Shown here piece after piece: positions 44,486 through 53,008 of a DNA stretch of 64,000 bases. The translations under genes were made by a program, and so were the position numbers. How positions within the stretch are numbered: the first letter of the stretch is position 1; each line of letters starts with the position of its first letter. The notes beneath the pieces were generated by a model. The model saw only the letters and a program-made list of their open reading frames with translations, searched no databases and was not told the origin of the DNA. The DNA comes from Solobacterium sp. (GTDB lineage: Bacteria; Bacillota_I; Bacilli_A; Erysipelotrichales; Erysipelotrichaceae): NCBI GenBank assembly GCA_017469885.1, contig JAFUFO010000015.1, positions 16,034-80,033 of the forward strand, written 5' to 3'.

Positions 44486-45669
44486 GAGACCTGAAACATC
44501 TTTATGAGCTGGAGAAGCTGCTGCTGAATGTTTCGAATGATTACATCAGCGCTGCCCAGCAGGAAGGAAAACTGTGTATCGGCACCGTATGCGACAATGT
44601 GCCGGAACCGCTTCTGAATCTTCCCGGATGTTTTTCCATCCGGCTTCGCGCACCGCGCACCGGCTCGATGGAAATCGGCACCTACTACATGACGAATTTC
44701 CTGTGCGAGTATACCCGGGCGCTTCTCGAGCGTGCCATTGAAGGCGGCTTCAATTTCCTGGATGCGCTGATTGCGCCGGACGGATGTTCGATGCTGAACC
44801 GCTGTGTTGAAAACATGGAACTTCTGAAGACCATGAAGAAGGATCACTTCTTCAATGAATTCATGGAAATTCCGATGAAGGCGGATGACAACGGACTGTT
44901 CCTGTACAAGCTTCAGTGCACGAATCACATTCTGAAACCGCTGAAGGAACACTTTGCCATCGATATTTCCGATGATGCGATGCGTCAGGCGGTAAAGGAA
45001 CATAACCGTGTCTGTGATCTCATTCAGGAGATCGGACAGTTCCGCAAGGCGGACAATCCGGTCATTACCGGATATGAATTCCACATCCTGACACTTGCGA
45101 CCTACGTCATGCCGAAGCGGGACATCATCCCGATTCTCGAGGAGACGCTCGAAGAGCTGAAGACCCGTGAGCCGGATGAGAAGTCCCCGTGGAAAGTACG
45201 CGTTGAATTTGTCGGCTCCGAAGTGGATGACTCCGACATCATCAAGGCGATCGAGGAATGCGGCGCCTATGTATGCGCGGACCGCTTCTGTTACGGATCC
45301 TTCCCGGGCCGCACCAGAATCGAGATGTCCGATGACGAAGATCCGCTGACCGCGATCTGCCGCAAATACATGTATGACTGCCAGTGCGCAAGAATGATGA
45401 ACAAGGACAAGATCCTCGGGCGCCGGCAGTATGTGGCGGACCTTGCGAAGGAATACAAGGCGGATGGAATCATTTACGAACAGATGAAATTCTGTGATCC
45501 GTGGGCATATGAACGCATGGTCGGAACCGTTGTCCTGCGTCAGGACTACGGCTATCCGGTGCTCTCTGTTGACCGCCCGTACGCAAACGGCGGCAGCGGA
45601 CAGATGCGGACACGAGTACAGGCGTTTGTCGAATCGATTGAAATCAAGAAACTGGCGAAAGACAGGTAA
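44482..45669 (+). CDS. 2-hydroxyacyl-CoA dehydratase-family protein, small (HgdB/BcrB-like) subunit
   Basis: 395 residues. The N-terminal Cys pattern Cys37 (VCDNVPEPLL), Cys75 (FLCEY) and Cys102 (PDGCSML) fits the ligands of the [4Fe-4S] or double-cubane cluster in this family. Further Cys in FCYGS and CQCAR lie in the C-terminal half. The family includes hydroxyglutaryl-, lactyl- and phenyllactyl-CoA dehydratases, benzoyl-CoA reductase subunits and double-cubane cluster proteins. No CoA-transferase or acyl-CoA dehydrogenase gene is nearby, so a true dehydratase role is uncertain. It overlaps the CooC-like gene and is followed 5 nt later by the second subunit. Confidence 0.8.
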   Translation: MRDLKHLYELEKLLLNVSNDYISAAQQEGKLCIGTVCDNVPEPLLNLPGCFSIRLRAPRTGSMEIGTYYMTNFLCEYTRALLERAIEGGFNFLDALIAPDGCSMLNRCVENMELLKTMKKDHFFNEFMEIPMKADDNGLFLYKLQCTNHILKPLKEHFAIDISDDAMRQAVKEHNRVCDLIQEIGQFRKADNPVITGYEFHILTLATYVMPKRDIIPILEETLEELKTREPDEKSPWKVRVEFVGSEVDDSDIIKAIEECGAYVCADRFCYGSFPGRTRIEMSDDEDPLTAICRKYMYDCQCARMMNKDKILGRRQYVADLAKEYKADGIIYEQMKFCDPWAYERMVGTVVLRQDYGYPVLSVDRPYANGGSGQMRTRVQAFVESIEIKKLAKDR

Positions 45670-45674
45670 GGAAT

Positions 45675-47237
45675 ATGGCAAAGGAAATCGGAAAAGATAA
45701 ATTCGGGTCATTCTATACCGGCGGAAAAGTCAGAAGCCGCAGAGAATGGCGCGGTGTGAAAGATACACTGTATGACTATTCCAGATGGCTGTACATCATG
45801 GCGCAGCTTGGAAAGTTCATGGTGAAGCCGCGGAATGTGAAGGGCTTCTTCCGTTACCGCTGGATGTCAAACTATCTGGCAGTGCCGATGATGGTGGACC
45901 GCTTCTCACAGGGATTACGGGGACCGCAGCTGCGGATCCTGCATGAGGAATTCGACATCATCGTCTATGACGTCGCAAAACTTCTGGACGGACTGTTCCG
46001 GGGTGACCGTCACCTTGGAAATGACAAGGCGTACTCCGACAAGGTTGTACTCCTTGATGAAAATGAAATGACGACCTTCATGATGGGCTTCCCGACACTG
46101 AAGGGACTCTCGCGTGAAACTCCGGCTGCCTATGTTTCGGTGCTGCTCAACCAGCATGCGGCGGAGCGTTATATCGATGTCGCACAGGAATTCGGACTTG
46201 CGGGTGACGTCTGCCCGATGCCGGAAACCGAAGCGGGCATCTCGATCGCGGATGATTTCCCGGTACTTGGCGCCTGCGCGGTCCAGTGCAATACGACCTG
46301 CGACGGCTCCCTGCTTGGAAACGGCGTCATCTCCAAACGTCTGGAACTGGAAGAAGGCATTCCGTGCTTCCAGCTCGGCACGCCGCTGCGTCACCGCGAG
46401 GATGACGTGCAGGAATATGCCGCAAACGAAATGAAGGCATGCATCAAATTCATTGAAGAACATACCGGCGAGAAGTGGGACTGGAAATACTACTTTGAAT
46501 GCATGCACAGAGTAAACATCGCAACCCGCTCCCGTCAGGAATGGCTGGATATGAACAAGACCGATTACCCGCAGGTAGTCGGCGGAAACCTGGCGCTGTA
46601 TACGGAAACCAACTATATGGCAATCAGCGGAAAGGTGGATCTGTTCCGGAAAGCGGATGAAAAGATCACAAAGATCGCCCGCAAGGCCTGGGAAGACAAG
46701 GTCATGGTTGCGAAGGAATACCGTCACCGTGCCATCATCTGGGGCGTGCAGTCGCACTTCTACATGGACTTCCTGGTATGGATTCTGAACTGCTGGGGCA
46801 TCGTGCCGCTGACGGATATGCTGTCGATGATCAATACCCGCATCTTTGCGGAGACAGATACCCCGGAAAACCGTGAACAGGCATACTACGACATGGCATG
46901 GCTGAATGAAAACATGATCATGCGCAACCGCACCCACGGCGGCTATAAAGTCCTGCTCGATGAGCTGTGGGAGTTCTGCGAAGAATTCAATGCCGATATG
47001 GTCATTCTCTGGGAACACATGGCCTGCAAGGCGCTGGACGGCATGCACGGACAGTTTGAGGAAAAGGCCCGTGAAAAGGGTATTCACCTGATCTGGGTCA
47101 ACCACGACCTGTTTGACCCGCGCATTACATCCCGTCAGGGTGTACGTGACCAGGTCAACCAGTACATGCGTACGGTTCTGCGGGAAGAACCGCTGGATCC
47201 GTCGCTTGAGATTCTCGATGACGACAAATCCTGGTAA
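45675..47237 (+). CDS. 2-hydroxyacyl-CoA dehydratase-family protein, large divergent subunit
   Basis: A 520-residue protein, longer than usual HgdA-type subunits. About 90 extra N-terminal residues are Arg/Lys/aromatic-rich. The Cys pattern GDVC (Cys180), GAC (Cys201), QC (Cys205), TTC (Cys209) and MACKALDG resembles cluster and substrate sites of the family but is not canonical. It has the YYFE and GGNLALYTETNYM blocks and a second Rossmann-like half at HRAIIWGVQSHFY onward. Clustered with the other subunit and an activase, it likely forms a cluster-bearing heterodimer driven by ATP-dependent electrons. The reduced substrate is unknown. Confidence 0.78.
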   Translation: MAKEIGKDKFGSFYTGGKVRSRREWRGVKDTLYDYSRWLYIMAQLGKFMVKPRNVKGFFRYRWMSNYLAVPMMVDRFSQGLRGPQLRILHEEFDIIVYDVAKLLDGLFRGDRHLGNDKAYSDKVVLLDENEMTTFMMGFPTLKGLSRETPAAYVSVLLNQHAAERYIDVAQEFGLAGDVCPMPETEAGISIADDFPVLGACAVQCNTTCDGSLLGNGVISKRLELEEGIPCFQLGTPLRHREDDVQEYAANEMKACIKFIEEHTGEKWDWKYYFECMHRVNIATRSRQEWLDMNKTDYPQVVGGNLALYTETNYMAISGKVDLFRKADEKITKIARKAWEDKVMVAKEYRHRAIIWGVQSHFYMDFLVWILNCWGIVPLTDMLSMINTRIFAETDTPENREQAYYDMAWLNENMIMRNRTHGGYKVLLDELWEFCEEFNADMVILWEHMACKALDGMHGQFEEKAREKGIHLIWVNHDLFDPRITSRQGVRDQVNQYMRTVLREEPLDPSLEILDDDKSW

Positions 47238-47260
47238 ACAGAAGAGGAGAAACGAAAACT

Positions 47261-48055
47261 ATGAAATTTTATGGCGGATGTGATTCCGGATCGACGTATA
47301 CCAAGTGCGTCATCATGGACGAAACCGGAAAGATACGGTCCGATGTGACACTGCGTTCCAAGATCCGGACAGTGGAAAGCTGTCAGGACGCAATCAATCA
47401 GGCGGTAGAGAAAGTGCCGGAGCTGAACAGTCCGGCAGATCTCTCTTACCTTGTCGGTACAGGCTACGGCCGAAACAAGGTTCCTTCAGCGGATGAGAAT
47501 ATCTCGGAGATTTCCTGTCATGCGATGGGCGTTCACGTTGTGGACCCGACCGTCCATGCGATCATCGATATCGGCGGACAGGACGTCAAGGGAATTGCGG
47601 TCGATACCGACGGAACGGTATTGAACTTTGCGATGAATGACAAGTGCTCTGCCGGAACCGGACGCTTCTTTGAGGCAATGTCCAGAGCGTTTGAAATGAG
47701 CCTCGAGGATTTCTCGAAGCTGTCCCTCAGCGCGAAGAATACGATTCCCATCACCTCGCAGTGCACCGTATTTGCGGAATCCGAAGTTATCTCCCTGGTC
47801 GGTGAAGGAAAGCCGACCGATGAGATCGCCGCAGGTATTGAACTCTCTGTCGCAAAGCGCTGCTTTGTCATGGCAAAGAAGGCCGGCGCAACCGACCGCA
47901 TCACCCTGACCGGCGGATGCGCAAAGAATGACGGTCTGAAGAAGGCAATCGAACAGGTGCTCAACCTGAAGGTCATTGACCTGCCGGTAGACCCGCAGCT
48001 GATCGGTGCCATCGGTGCGGCGGAATTTGCCCGCCGGAAAGGAAGCGCAAAATGA
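47261..48055 (+). CDS. Acyl-CoA dehydratase activase / BadF-type ATPase
   Basis: A 264-residue ASKHA ATPase of the HgdC/FldI/DCCP-reductase type. GCDSGSTYTK and DIGGQD (103-108) bind ATP phosphates. Cys129 (DKCSAGTG) and Cys168 (SQCTVF) are the two ligands per monomer for the [4Fe-4S] cluster bridging the homodimer. ATP hydrolysis injects a low-potential electron into the partner heterodimer. The complete set of activase residues indicates a working reductase system. Its stop overlaps the start of a short membrane-protein gene (ATGA). Confidence 0.92.
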   Translation: MKFYGGCDSGSTYTKCVIMDETGKIRSDVTLRSKIRTVESCQDAINQAVEKVPELNSPADLSYLVGTGYGRNKVPSADENISEISCHAMGVHVVDPTVHAIIDIGGQDVKGIAVDTDGTVLNFAMNDKCSAGTGRFFEAMSRAFEMSLEDFSKLSLSAKNTIPITSQCTVFAESEVISLVGEGKPTDEIAAGIELSVAKRCFVMAKKAGATDRITLTGGCAKNDGLKKAIEQVLNLKVIDLPVDPQLIGAIGAAEFARRKGSAK

Positions 48056-48219
48056 AAGATCTCTGGAAAGTCTGCCTGTTTCTGATCAAGTTTCTGACCG
48101 GATTCTTCGTGATCACATTTATCGTTTACTTTTTCAATCTTGATATGAAGCTCACTGCGGCGCTTGAACCGACGATTCAGAAACTGCAGGAGAGAGTACC
48201 GCGGGACCGTCATCTGTGA
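48052..48219 (+). CDS. Small single-pass membrane protein in the dehydratase/ACS-like operon
   Basis: A 55-residue ORF starting MKDLWKVCLFLIKFLTGFF. One transmembrane helix spans about residues 7-29, followed by an amphipathic segment (ALEPTIQKLQERVPRDRHL). The start overlaps the activase stop by 4 nt, and the stop shares one base with the next start (TGATG). This overlap on both sides argues strongly that it is translated. It could hold the soluble redox complex at the membrane, which is an inference from gene position. No family is recognised. Confidence 0.75.
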   Translation: MKDLWKVCLFLIKFLTGFFVITFIVYFFNLDMKLTAALEPTIQKLQERVPRDRHL

Positions 48220-48926
48220 TGAATCTGTTTCATCGGGAAATCCAGGATGTCTGTTCGCTGTTTGAACAACAGGAGAAACGGGAACTTCCGATTACCGACC
48301 GGCTGCCGAATGATCTTGGAAAAAACAACATGGTGTTCTCCGACCAGAGTGCCTTTGAACTTGGCGGCGGAACAAATGCATCCGTGTCATTTGACCTGCC
48401 AGGCGCAGAAGAAGGATTGATTGACCGCGATAAAATCGTTCTGATCGGCAGAGATCTGAACGAACTTCAGAGTGATGTCTCGTTTGCGCGGATCACACTG
48501 CTCGAAATTGCGGATGACGGACTGAAGGGCGATGCGCTCTATGACCGGCTTGAAAAAATCAAATTCACGAAATACCGGGTCAATCCCGAAGGATATATGC
48601 TCAGAACGGCTTCCGGAAACCGGGAGAAGGTCCGGGTATCGAAATCCTGTGCAGGGCAGTTCGGATTTTCTGAAATCGGATCCTGTTATATGCAGGCATA
48701 CCATCAGCTGCCGTTTGTGAAGAAGGTGAAGATCTTCTTTGTGACAGGGGAAGATGAACTGGTAAAACCGCTTGCGGAAATCGGTGAACGGAAACGGCAG
48801 ATCACGGATGCCATTGACCATATTCTCAAAGGCATGGCAGTAAATGACTGTAACGCATGTTCAGTAAAGGAACTGTGTGACCAGGTCGAAGGCATGCGGG
48901 AACTGCACGGCAGACAGCCGAAATAA
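48219..48926 (+). CDS. Acetyl-CoA synthase beta subunit-like small protein
   Basis: A 235-residue protein. The region from about residue 30 (LPNDLGKNNMVFSDQSAFELGG) to 220 resembles, by recall of the family, a middle-domain stretch of AcsB/CdhC. Points of likeness are VRVSKSCAGQFGFSEIG near 138-154, the HQLPFVKKVKIFFVTG segment (162-177), then GMAVNDCNACSVKELC with Cys211, Cys214 and Cys220, like the first A-cluster cysteines. The rest of the A-cluster domain is absent. With a CooC-like ATPase in the same operon, a reduced ACS-derived metal protein is plausible. Alternatives are a scaffold or a cluster chaperone. A GTG one codon upstream is possible. Confidence 0.6.
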   Translation: MNLFHREIQDVCSLFEQQEKRELPITDRLPNDLGKNNMVFSDQSAFELGGGTNASVSFDLPGAEEGLIDRDKIVLIGRDLNELQSDVSFARITLLEIADDGLKGDALYDRLEKIKFTKYRVNPEGYMLRTASGNREKVRVSKSCAGQFGFSEIGSCYMQAYHQLPFVKKVKIFFVTGEDELVKPLAEIGERKRQITDAIDHILKGMAVNDCNACSVKELCDQVEGMRELHGRQPK

Positions 48927-48942
48927 TGAAATAACATAAAAG

Positions 48943-48970
48943 GAAGACATACCCGGGTATGTCTTCTTTC
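48943..48970. terminator. Bidirectional terminator at the end of the CooC/dehydratase operon
   Basis: GAAGACATACCC/GGGTATGTCTTC is a perfect 24-bp palindrome at 48943-48966. Pyrimidine-rich tracts follow on both strands. Confidence 0.65.
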
Positions 48971-48995
48971 CATTTGAAACATGTTTAGAAACACG

Positions 48996-49634
48996 TTATG
49001 CCTTGAGCTCCGCAAGCTGTTCGTCTGAAAGATTCCGCAGAGACTGCAGATTCCAGGATTCCCCGTTGAAGGTGAACACACCGACAAATCCGTTGGGAGC
49101 CGGAAGATTTTCGATCGCAACTGCTTTTTTGTATTTCTGTGCGGATATACCGAACAGCGCCTCCATCATGTGCAGGAAGATCGCGCCGTGGGACACAATC
49201 AGCACATTATCTCCGTCCCGGCAGGAATCATAGATCCGGCGATAGGTCGTACGGATGCGTTCCTGCAGAATCGGAAGATCTTCGCCGCCGACATCCGTCC
49301 AATCAAAGGTGAAAAACCGCCGGCGATCGATTTCCTCCTGATGGTTTTTAATGAGTGCGCCTTCGAAGGTGCCGAAGTTCATCTCCTTCAGGCCTTTGTC
49401 AAAGTGAAGCGGGATATCGCGCCCGTTCAGAACGATCCTTGCGGTATCGACGCAGCGCTCACTGGTCGAAGTGAAAGCGGCATTCAGTGTTACATCGGAC
49501 AGGTATTCGCGGGCTTCCTCTGCCTGTCTGATTCCCCGTTCGGTCAGCGGACTGTCACACCATCCCTGCATGCGGCCAAGCACATTGAACAATGTCTGAC
49601 CATGCCGTACATACCAGAATGTCACCTGTTTCAC
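48996..49634 (-). CDS. Histidine phosphatase (phosphoglycerate mutase-like) family protein
   Basis: A 212-residue protein with the phosphohistidine motif VRHGQT (Arg10, His11), GRMQGWCDSPLTERGIRQA, the catalytic EMNFGTFEG glutamate region and the second histidine in IVSHGAIF. The family includes cofactor-dependent mutases and broad phosphatases; single-gene context does not reveal the substrate. The GTG at 49634 is chosen because GGAGGTGAT lies 4-8 nt before it; an ATG 11 codons upstream overlaps that site. It converges on the CooC/dehydratase operon terminator. Confidence 0.88.
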   Translation of the reverse strand: MKQVTFWYVRHGQTLFNVLGRMQGWCDSPLTERGIRQAEEAREYLSDVTLNAAFTSTSERCVDTARIVLNGRDIPLHFDKGLKEMNFGTFEGALIKNHQEEIDRRRFFTFDWTDVGGEDLPILQERIRTTYRRIYDSCRDGDNVLIVSHGAIFLHMMEALFGISAQKYKKAVAIENLPAPNGFVGVFTFNGESWNLQSLRNLSDEQLAELKA

Positions 49635-49760
49635 CACATCACCTCCGCGTCTTTTTTCATAATTCACGCAACTATATTACCAAATGACAATATCTTATGC
49701 CATGTGAAGGAAACGAATACACACCTGCTTTGGCACTATAATGATGGCGGGTGGAAAACG

Positions 49761-50522
49761 ATGAACGCATTTGAACGAACGTATCTGGAACGGTCACTCA
49801 CAAAACTGGAAGCGGTGCTGCCGTATCCGAGGGAAGAACTCCTGCGGCAGTATGAATCCGATGAAACCCTGTGGTCTGTGGAACAGAATGAAGACCTTGT
49901 CTTCTGTCTGTTCAGTTTTCCGGTGACCGAACGGATGAAACAGCTCGTTCTGCTTGTATATGATGATCAGAACCGGATCATTGCGGATGCGGGCACCTGT
50001 CATGCGGGTGTGGACGCATTTCTGGAAGACAGGGAAATCTATGATTATCTGAGTGAAGAAAGCGACTGGATGTATCTCGAACATTACGTACTGTCCAATA
50101 CCATGTTTCCGGACCTGCCGTATCCGTTCTGTGAAGCGAATCAGAAAACAGAGGAACAGGGAGAGGCACTGCTGTATACCAACGCCTATGTGTCCAGAGC
50201 GTTTCGAAGACGCGGCATCTTCCGCACCATGCTGGAAACCATAAAAGAACATGCCCTTCAGAAGGCAGCGGGAATCTGTACCGTGTATACCGTACTGTCC
50301 ATGGATCCGGATATCGCCTGTTACGGGCCGGATGCCGTGGAGGAACCGTATTATTACAGTTTCGAGCAGGATGAGCCGGTCCGTCTCATCAATGCGGAGA
50401 TTGCCCGGAAGGTTGGCTATACGCCGCTGCGGCTGGAACCCGACCATCCGGAAGAAGAAACAGACGGAACCAAACTCTGGTTCTGTGTGGGCAGAGAACT
50501 CTGTGAAATCATCGATCTCTGA
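49761..50522 (+). CDS. GNAT-family acetyltransferase-like protein
   Basis: A 253-residue protein whose central part has a GNAT core: beta strands LVLLVYDDQNRIIADAG, then the acetyl-CoA loop YVSRAFRRRGIFRTMLETI (motif A with RRRGIF in place of Q/RxxGxG/A). An extended N-terminal region of about 120 residues and an acidic C-terminus flank it. Substrate unknown. TATAAT at 49737-49742 and the ATG at 49761 fix the likely start; longer open frames upstream run antisense to the phosphatase. The ribosome site is poor, so a near-leaderless or weakly translated mRNA is possible. Confidence 0.65.
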   Translation: MNAFERTYLERSLTKLEAVLPYPREELLRQYESDETLWSVEQNEDLVFCLFSFPVTERMKQLVLLVYDDQNRIIADAGTCHAGVDAFLEDREIYDYLSEESDWMYLEHYVLSNTMFPDLPYPFCEANQKTEEQGEALLYTNAYVSRAFRRRGIFRTMLETIKEHALQKAAGICTVYTVLSMDPDIACYGPDAVEEPYYYSFEQDEPVRLINAEIARKVGYTPLRLEPDHPEEETDGTKLWFCVGRELCEIIDL

Positions 50523-50558
50523 ATACAAACCACTGGCACAGATGGCATAATAAGTACA

Positions 50559-51278
50559 ATGACAAAGGATCGTTTTATCCGGCAGCTCCAGATTGACTGG
50601 AATGTAATTCCGCCGGAATCTTATCTGCGTGATATCCCGGCTCTTCGCTCGCTTGAGACGATGGACTTTTCACATGCGGTCACCCTGTTTGCGGGGGAGA
50701 ACGGAACCGGAAAATCAACGCTTCTGGAAGGAATGGCCCAGGCTTGCGGATTCAATCCGGAAGGCGGTACGAAGAACTTCCATTTCTCCACATATGACGA
50801 TGTCTCTGAACTGCACTCTGCGATCAAACTGATCCGCGGAACACGCCGGCAGCGCCATGGCTTCTTTTTCCGGGCAGAAAGTTTCTTCAATGTCGCAAGT
50901 GTGATTCTCAATGAATACGATGACGGAAAACAGCCGGATTACCATTCCCAGTCGCATGGAGAAAGTTTCCTGAATTTCATCCAGGAGGCCGGAGAAGACG
51001 GACTGTACCTGATGGATGAGCCGGAAGCCGCACTGTCGCCGCAGCGCCAGCTGACTCTGCTGATTCACATTGTGAAGATGGCCGAGCGCGGTGCCCAGTT
51101 CGTCATCGCGACCCATTCGCCGATCCTGCTGGGAATACCGGATGCGGAAATCCTTGCTTTCACGGAAGACGGCATTCATCCGGTCTCCTATGAAGAGACA
51201 GAGAGTTACCGAATCACCAGACTGTTTGTGGAAAACCGGGAGCGGATGCTGGAACATCTGCTTAAGGAAGAAGAGTGA
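50559..51278 (+). CDS. AAA/ABC-type ATPase (AAA_21-like)
   Basis: A 239-residue stand-alone ATP-binding protein. Walker A GENGTGKST is at 46-54, the ABC-like signature SHGES at 132-136, and Walker B LYLMDEPEAAL at 149-159, with a switch THSP further on. There is no transmembrane or coiled-coil part. Such small ATPases resemble the head domains of OLD/RecF-type proteins and occur singly in many Bacillota. It follows the GNAT gene by 36 nt and may be cotranscribed. Function not known. Confidence 0.85.
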   Translation: MTKDRFIRQLQIDWNVIPPESYLRDIPALRSLETMDFSHAVTLFAGENGTGKSTLLEGMAQACGFNPEGGTKNFHFSTYDDVSELHSAIKLIRGTRRQRHGFFFRAESFFNVASVILNEYDDGKQPDYHSQSHGESFLNFIQEAGEDGLYLMDEPEAALSPQRQLTLLIHIVKMAERGAQFVIATHSPILLGIPDAEILAFTEDGIHPVSYEETESYRITRLFVENRERMLEHLLKEEE

Positions 51279-51287
51279 AAACAGAAA

Positions 51288-51318
51288 AACGCCGCATGGT
51301 TTGCCACGCGGCATTTTT
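51288..51318. terminator. Bidirectional terminator between the AAA ATPase and PepSY genes
   Basis: GCCGCATGG (51291-51299) pairs with CCACGCGGC (51304-51312) with one mismatch. A and T tracts lie on either side. Confidence 0.75.
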
Positions 51319-51341
51319 ATCATTCCTGTTGTAATGCGTAT

Positions 51342-51959
51342 TTAATCGTTTATCGGTTCCGATTCACTTTCGAGAATCTTACCGTCTGACACGCGGATCT
51401 CATAGTCATATTCCATACCGCCGGACTGGAACTCCACTTTGTACACATCAATCCCGTCCTCAGTTTCCCGGTACAGTTCGGTTACCGTGACATCCGATTC
51501 CTTCAGTCCTGCATGTTCAAGCGCAAATCCAAGCGCATCCTCCTTTGAAAATTCATCACCGGCGGGCAGTGCAGGTTCTGCCGGGGCAGCTTCAATGTCG
51601 CGGTCCTTCGAACGGATCTCTCCGGTGGCTGCGTCAATTTCATAATCATATTCGGTATCACCGGCAATGAATTCCACGTCAAATACACTGACGCCGTTTT
51701 CAAAGTCCGCCTGCACCTGCATGAATGTAACATCATCTTCACTGACGCCCGCATCCTTCAGGGCAATCGCCTTTGCCTGTTCTTCATCAATCGATGCGGC
51801 TGCCGGTTCCGGTGCAGTTGTTTCTGCAGAGGCCGGAGCGGCAGATTCCGCCGCAGGCGCTGCACTTTCCTGTACAGGCTGAGCGCTTTCCGTTCCTGCA
51901 CAGCCGGTGCTCATAACCAGAAGAACGGAGATCATAACAGCGGTAAGAGAATGTTTCAT
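51342..51959 (-). CDS. Lipoprotein with two PepSY domains
   Basis: A 205-residue exported protein. A signal with lipobox VMSTGC (lipid on Cys20) is followed by a disordered Ala/Ser/Glu/Pro linker and two PepSY repeats: EEQAKAIALKDAGV...EYDYEIDAATGEI and KEDALGFALEHAGL...EYDYEIRVSDGKI. PepSY modules are thought to inhibit or modulate peptidases at the cell surface, or to regulate envelope processes. The start at 51959 has GGAGGTTG upstream. It lies 62 nt downstream of the LysR gene on the same strand. Confidence 0.9.
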   Translation of the reverse strand: MKHSLTAVMISVLLVMSTGCAGTESAQPVQESAAPAAESAAPASAETTAPEPAAASIDEEQAKAIALKDAGVSEDDVTFMQVQADFENGVSVFDVEFIAGDTEYDYEIDAATGEIRSKDRDIEAAPAEPALPAGDEFSKEDALGFALEHAGLKESDVTVTELYRETEDGIDVYKVEFQSGGMEYDYEIRVSDGKILESESEPIND

Positions 51960-52021
51960 AAACAACCTCCAGTTAACTCTATTATAGTGAATCCATGGTT
52001 TTCGCATTGGAGACGTCCGGT

Positions 52022-52900
52022 TTACTTTGCGAATGACCGTTGTACCTGCGAGAGAAACCGTTCCGCGACCGGTGTAAAGGACTGGTATTTATTCCAGGTA
52101 AGATACAGGGTTGTCTCTAGCGGCGGATCCAGCGGCACAAATACAAGTCCGCTTCCTTCGGAAGTATCGATCAGACCTTTGAAGGTAAGCAGAGAGCCGA
52201 GCCCTTCCTTCACAAAAAGGGACGCATTATAGGAGAGCTTAAAGGAACCTTCCAGTGTGAGGATCTGAAAAAATTCTCCGGCCCACGTAGCGATTTCATT
52301 TTGCCAGCCCTGTTCCGAACAGAAGAGCGGCACGTTTTTCAGATCCCGCACCTTCAGTTTCTTTTTCTTTGCGAGCAGAGAATCGTCACGGACGATCACG
52401 CCCCAGAGATCCGGTATCGGAAAGGATATCGCTTCATATTTCGTATAGTCCGGTGTTTCCGCGAGTACCGCAAAGTCGAGAAGTCCCTTGTTCAGCTTTT
52501 CAATGACCTGTTCGGTATCTCCGCTGGTGATGTGATAGTGAAGATTCGGTAAAAGGTTTTTCAGAATGCGGATCTCATGCGCAAGTTTCTGAATCTGTAC
52601 CGACTCCGCAAGGCCAAGATACAGATCGCCGCCGGTAATATCATCCAGCGAAATGAATTCCTGTTCGATCTTGTCTGCCATGCGTACAAGATCCTCTGCA
52701 CGTGCTTTAAGCAGAATTCCTTCATCGGTCAGGGAAATACTGAAACTGTGACGTATGAACAGTTTCTTGCCGAGTTCTTCTTCCAGACTCCGCAGAGCCT
52801 TTGACAGGGTCGGTTGTGTGACATGCAGGATCTCGGCTGCCTTTGTCATGTTTTCTTCTCTTGCGACGGCAAGAAAGTAGCGTAATGTGCGGATTTCCAT
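52022..52900 (-). CDS. LysR-family transcriptional regulator
   Basis: A 292-residue LTTR starting MEIRTLRYFLAVAREENMTKAAEILHVTQPTLSKALRSLE-type (winged HTH), followed by a periplasmic-binding-protein-like effector domain (GDLYLGLAESVQIQKLAHEI). It is divergent from the hydrolase/flavodoxin/aldo-keto reductase operon, the typical setting for an LTTR that activates its neighbour. A perfect GATATTC-N7-GAATATC palindrome sits between them. The effector is unknown, but a carbonyl or quinone-like stress signal fits the target enzymes. Confidence 0.93.
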   Translation of the reverse strand: MEIRTLRYFLAVAREENMTKAAEILHVTQPTLSKALRSLEEELGKKLFIRHSFSISLTDEGILLKARAEDLVRMADKIEQEFISLDDITGGDLYLGLAESVQIQKLAHEIRILKNLLPNLHYHITSGDTEQVIEKLNKGLLDFAVLAETPDYTKYEAISFPIPDLWGVIVRDDSLLAKKKKLKVRDLKNVPLFCSEQGWQNEIATWAGEFFQILTLEGSFKLSYNASLFVKEGLGSLLTFKGLIDTSEGSGLVFVPLDPPLETTLYLTWNKYQSFTPVAERFLSQVQRSFAK

Positions 52901-52911
52901 AACTCACCTCA

Positions 52912-52932
52912 GATATTCATATAAAGAATATC
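52912..52932. promoter_or_regulatory. LysR operator candidate
   Basis: A perfect inverted repeat with 7-bp arms GATATTC and GAATATC around a 7-nt AT-rich centre, 11 nt upstream of the LysR start and 76 nt before the divergent operon. It fits an LTTR recognition site. Confidence 0.65.
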
Positions 52933-53008
52933 ACGATATGCCTTATAACTATTAGCAAAAGAATTCCCGGAATCCTATTCTGTAGGAGAAGAACAGAAGG
53001 AGAGGACG

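Noticed and set aside
45915..47105. 396-codon minus-strand frame opposite the large dehydratase-like subunit
   Set aside because: No domain, no ribosome site; explained by codon bias.
49170..49760. Upstream extension of the GNAT-like gene frame
   Set aside because: It runs antisense to the histidine phosphatase gene; the ATG at 49761 after a TATAAT is the better start.
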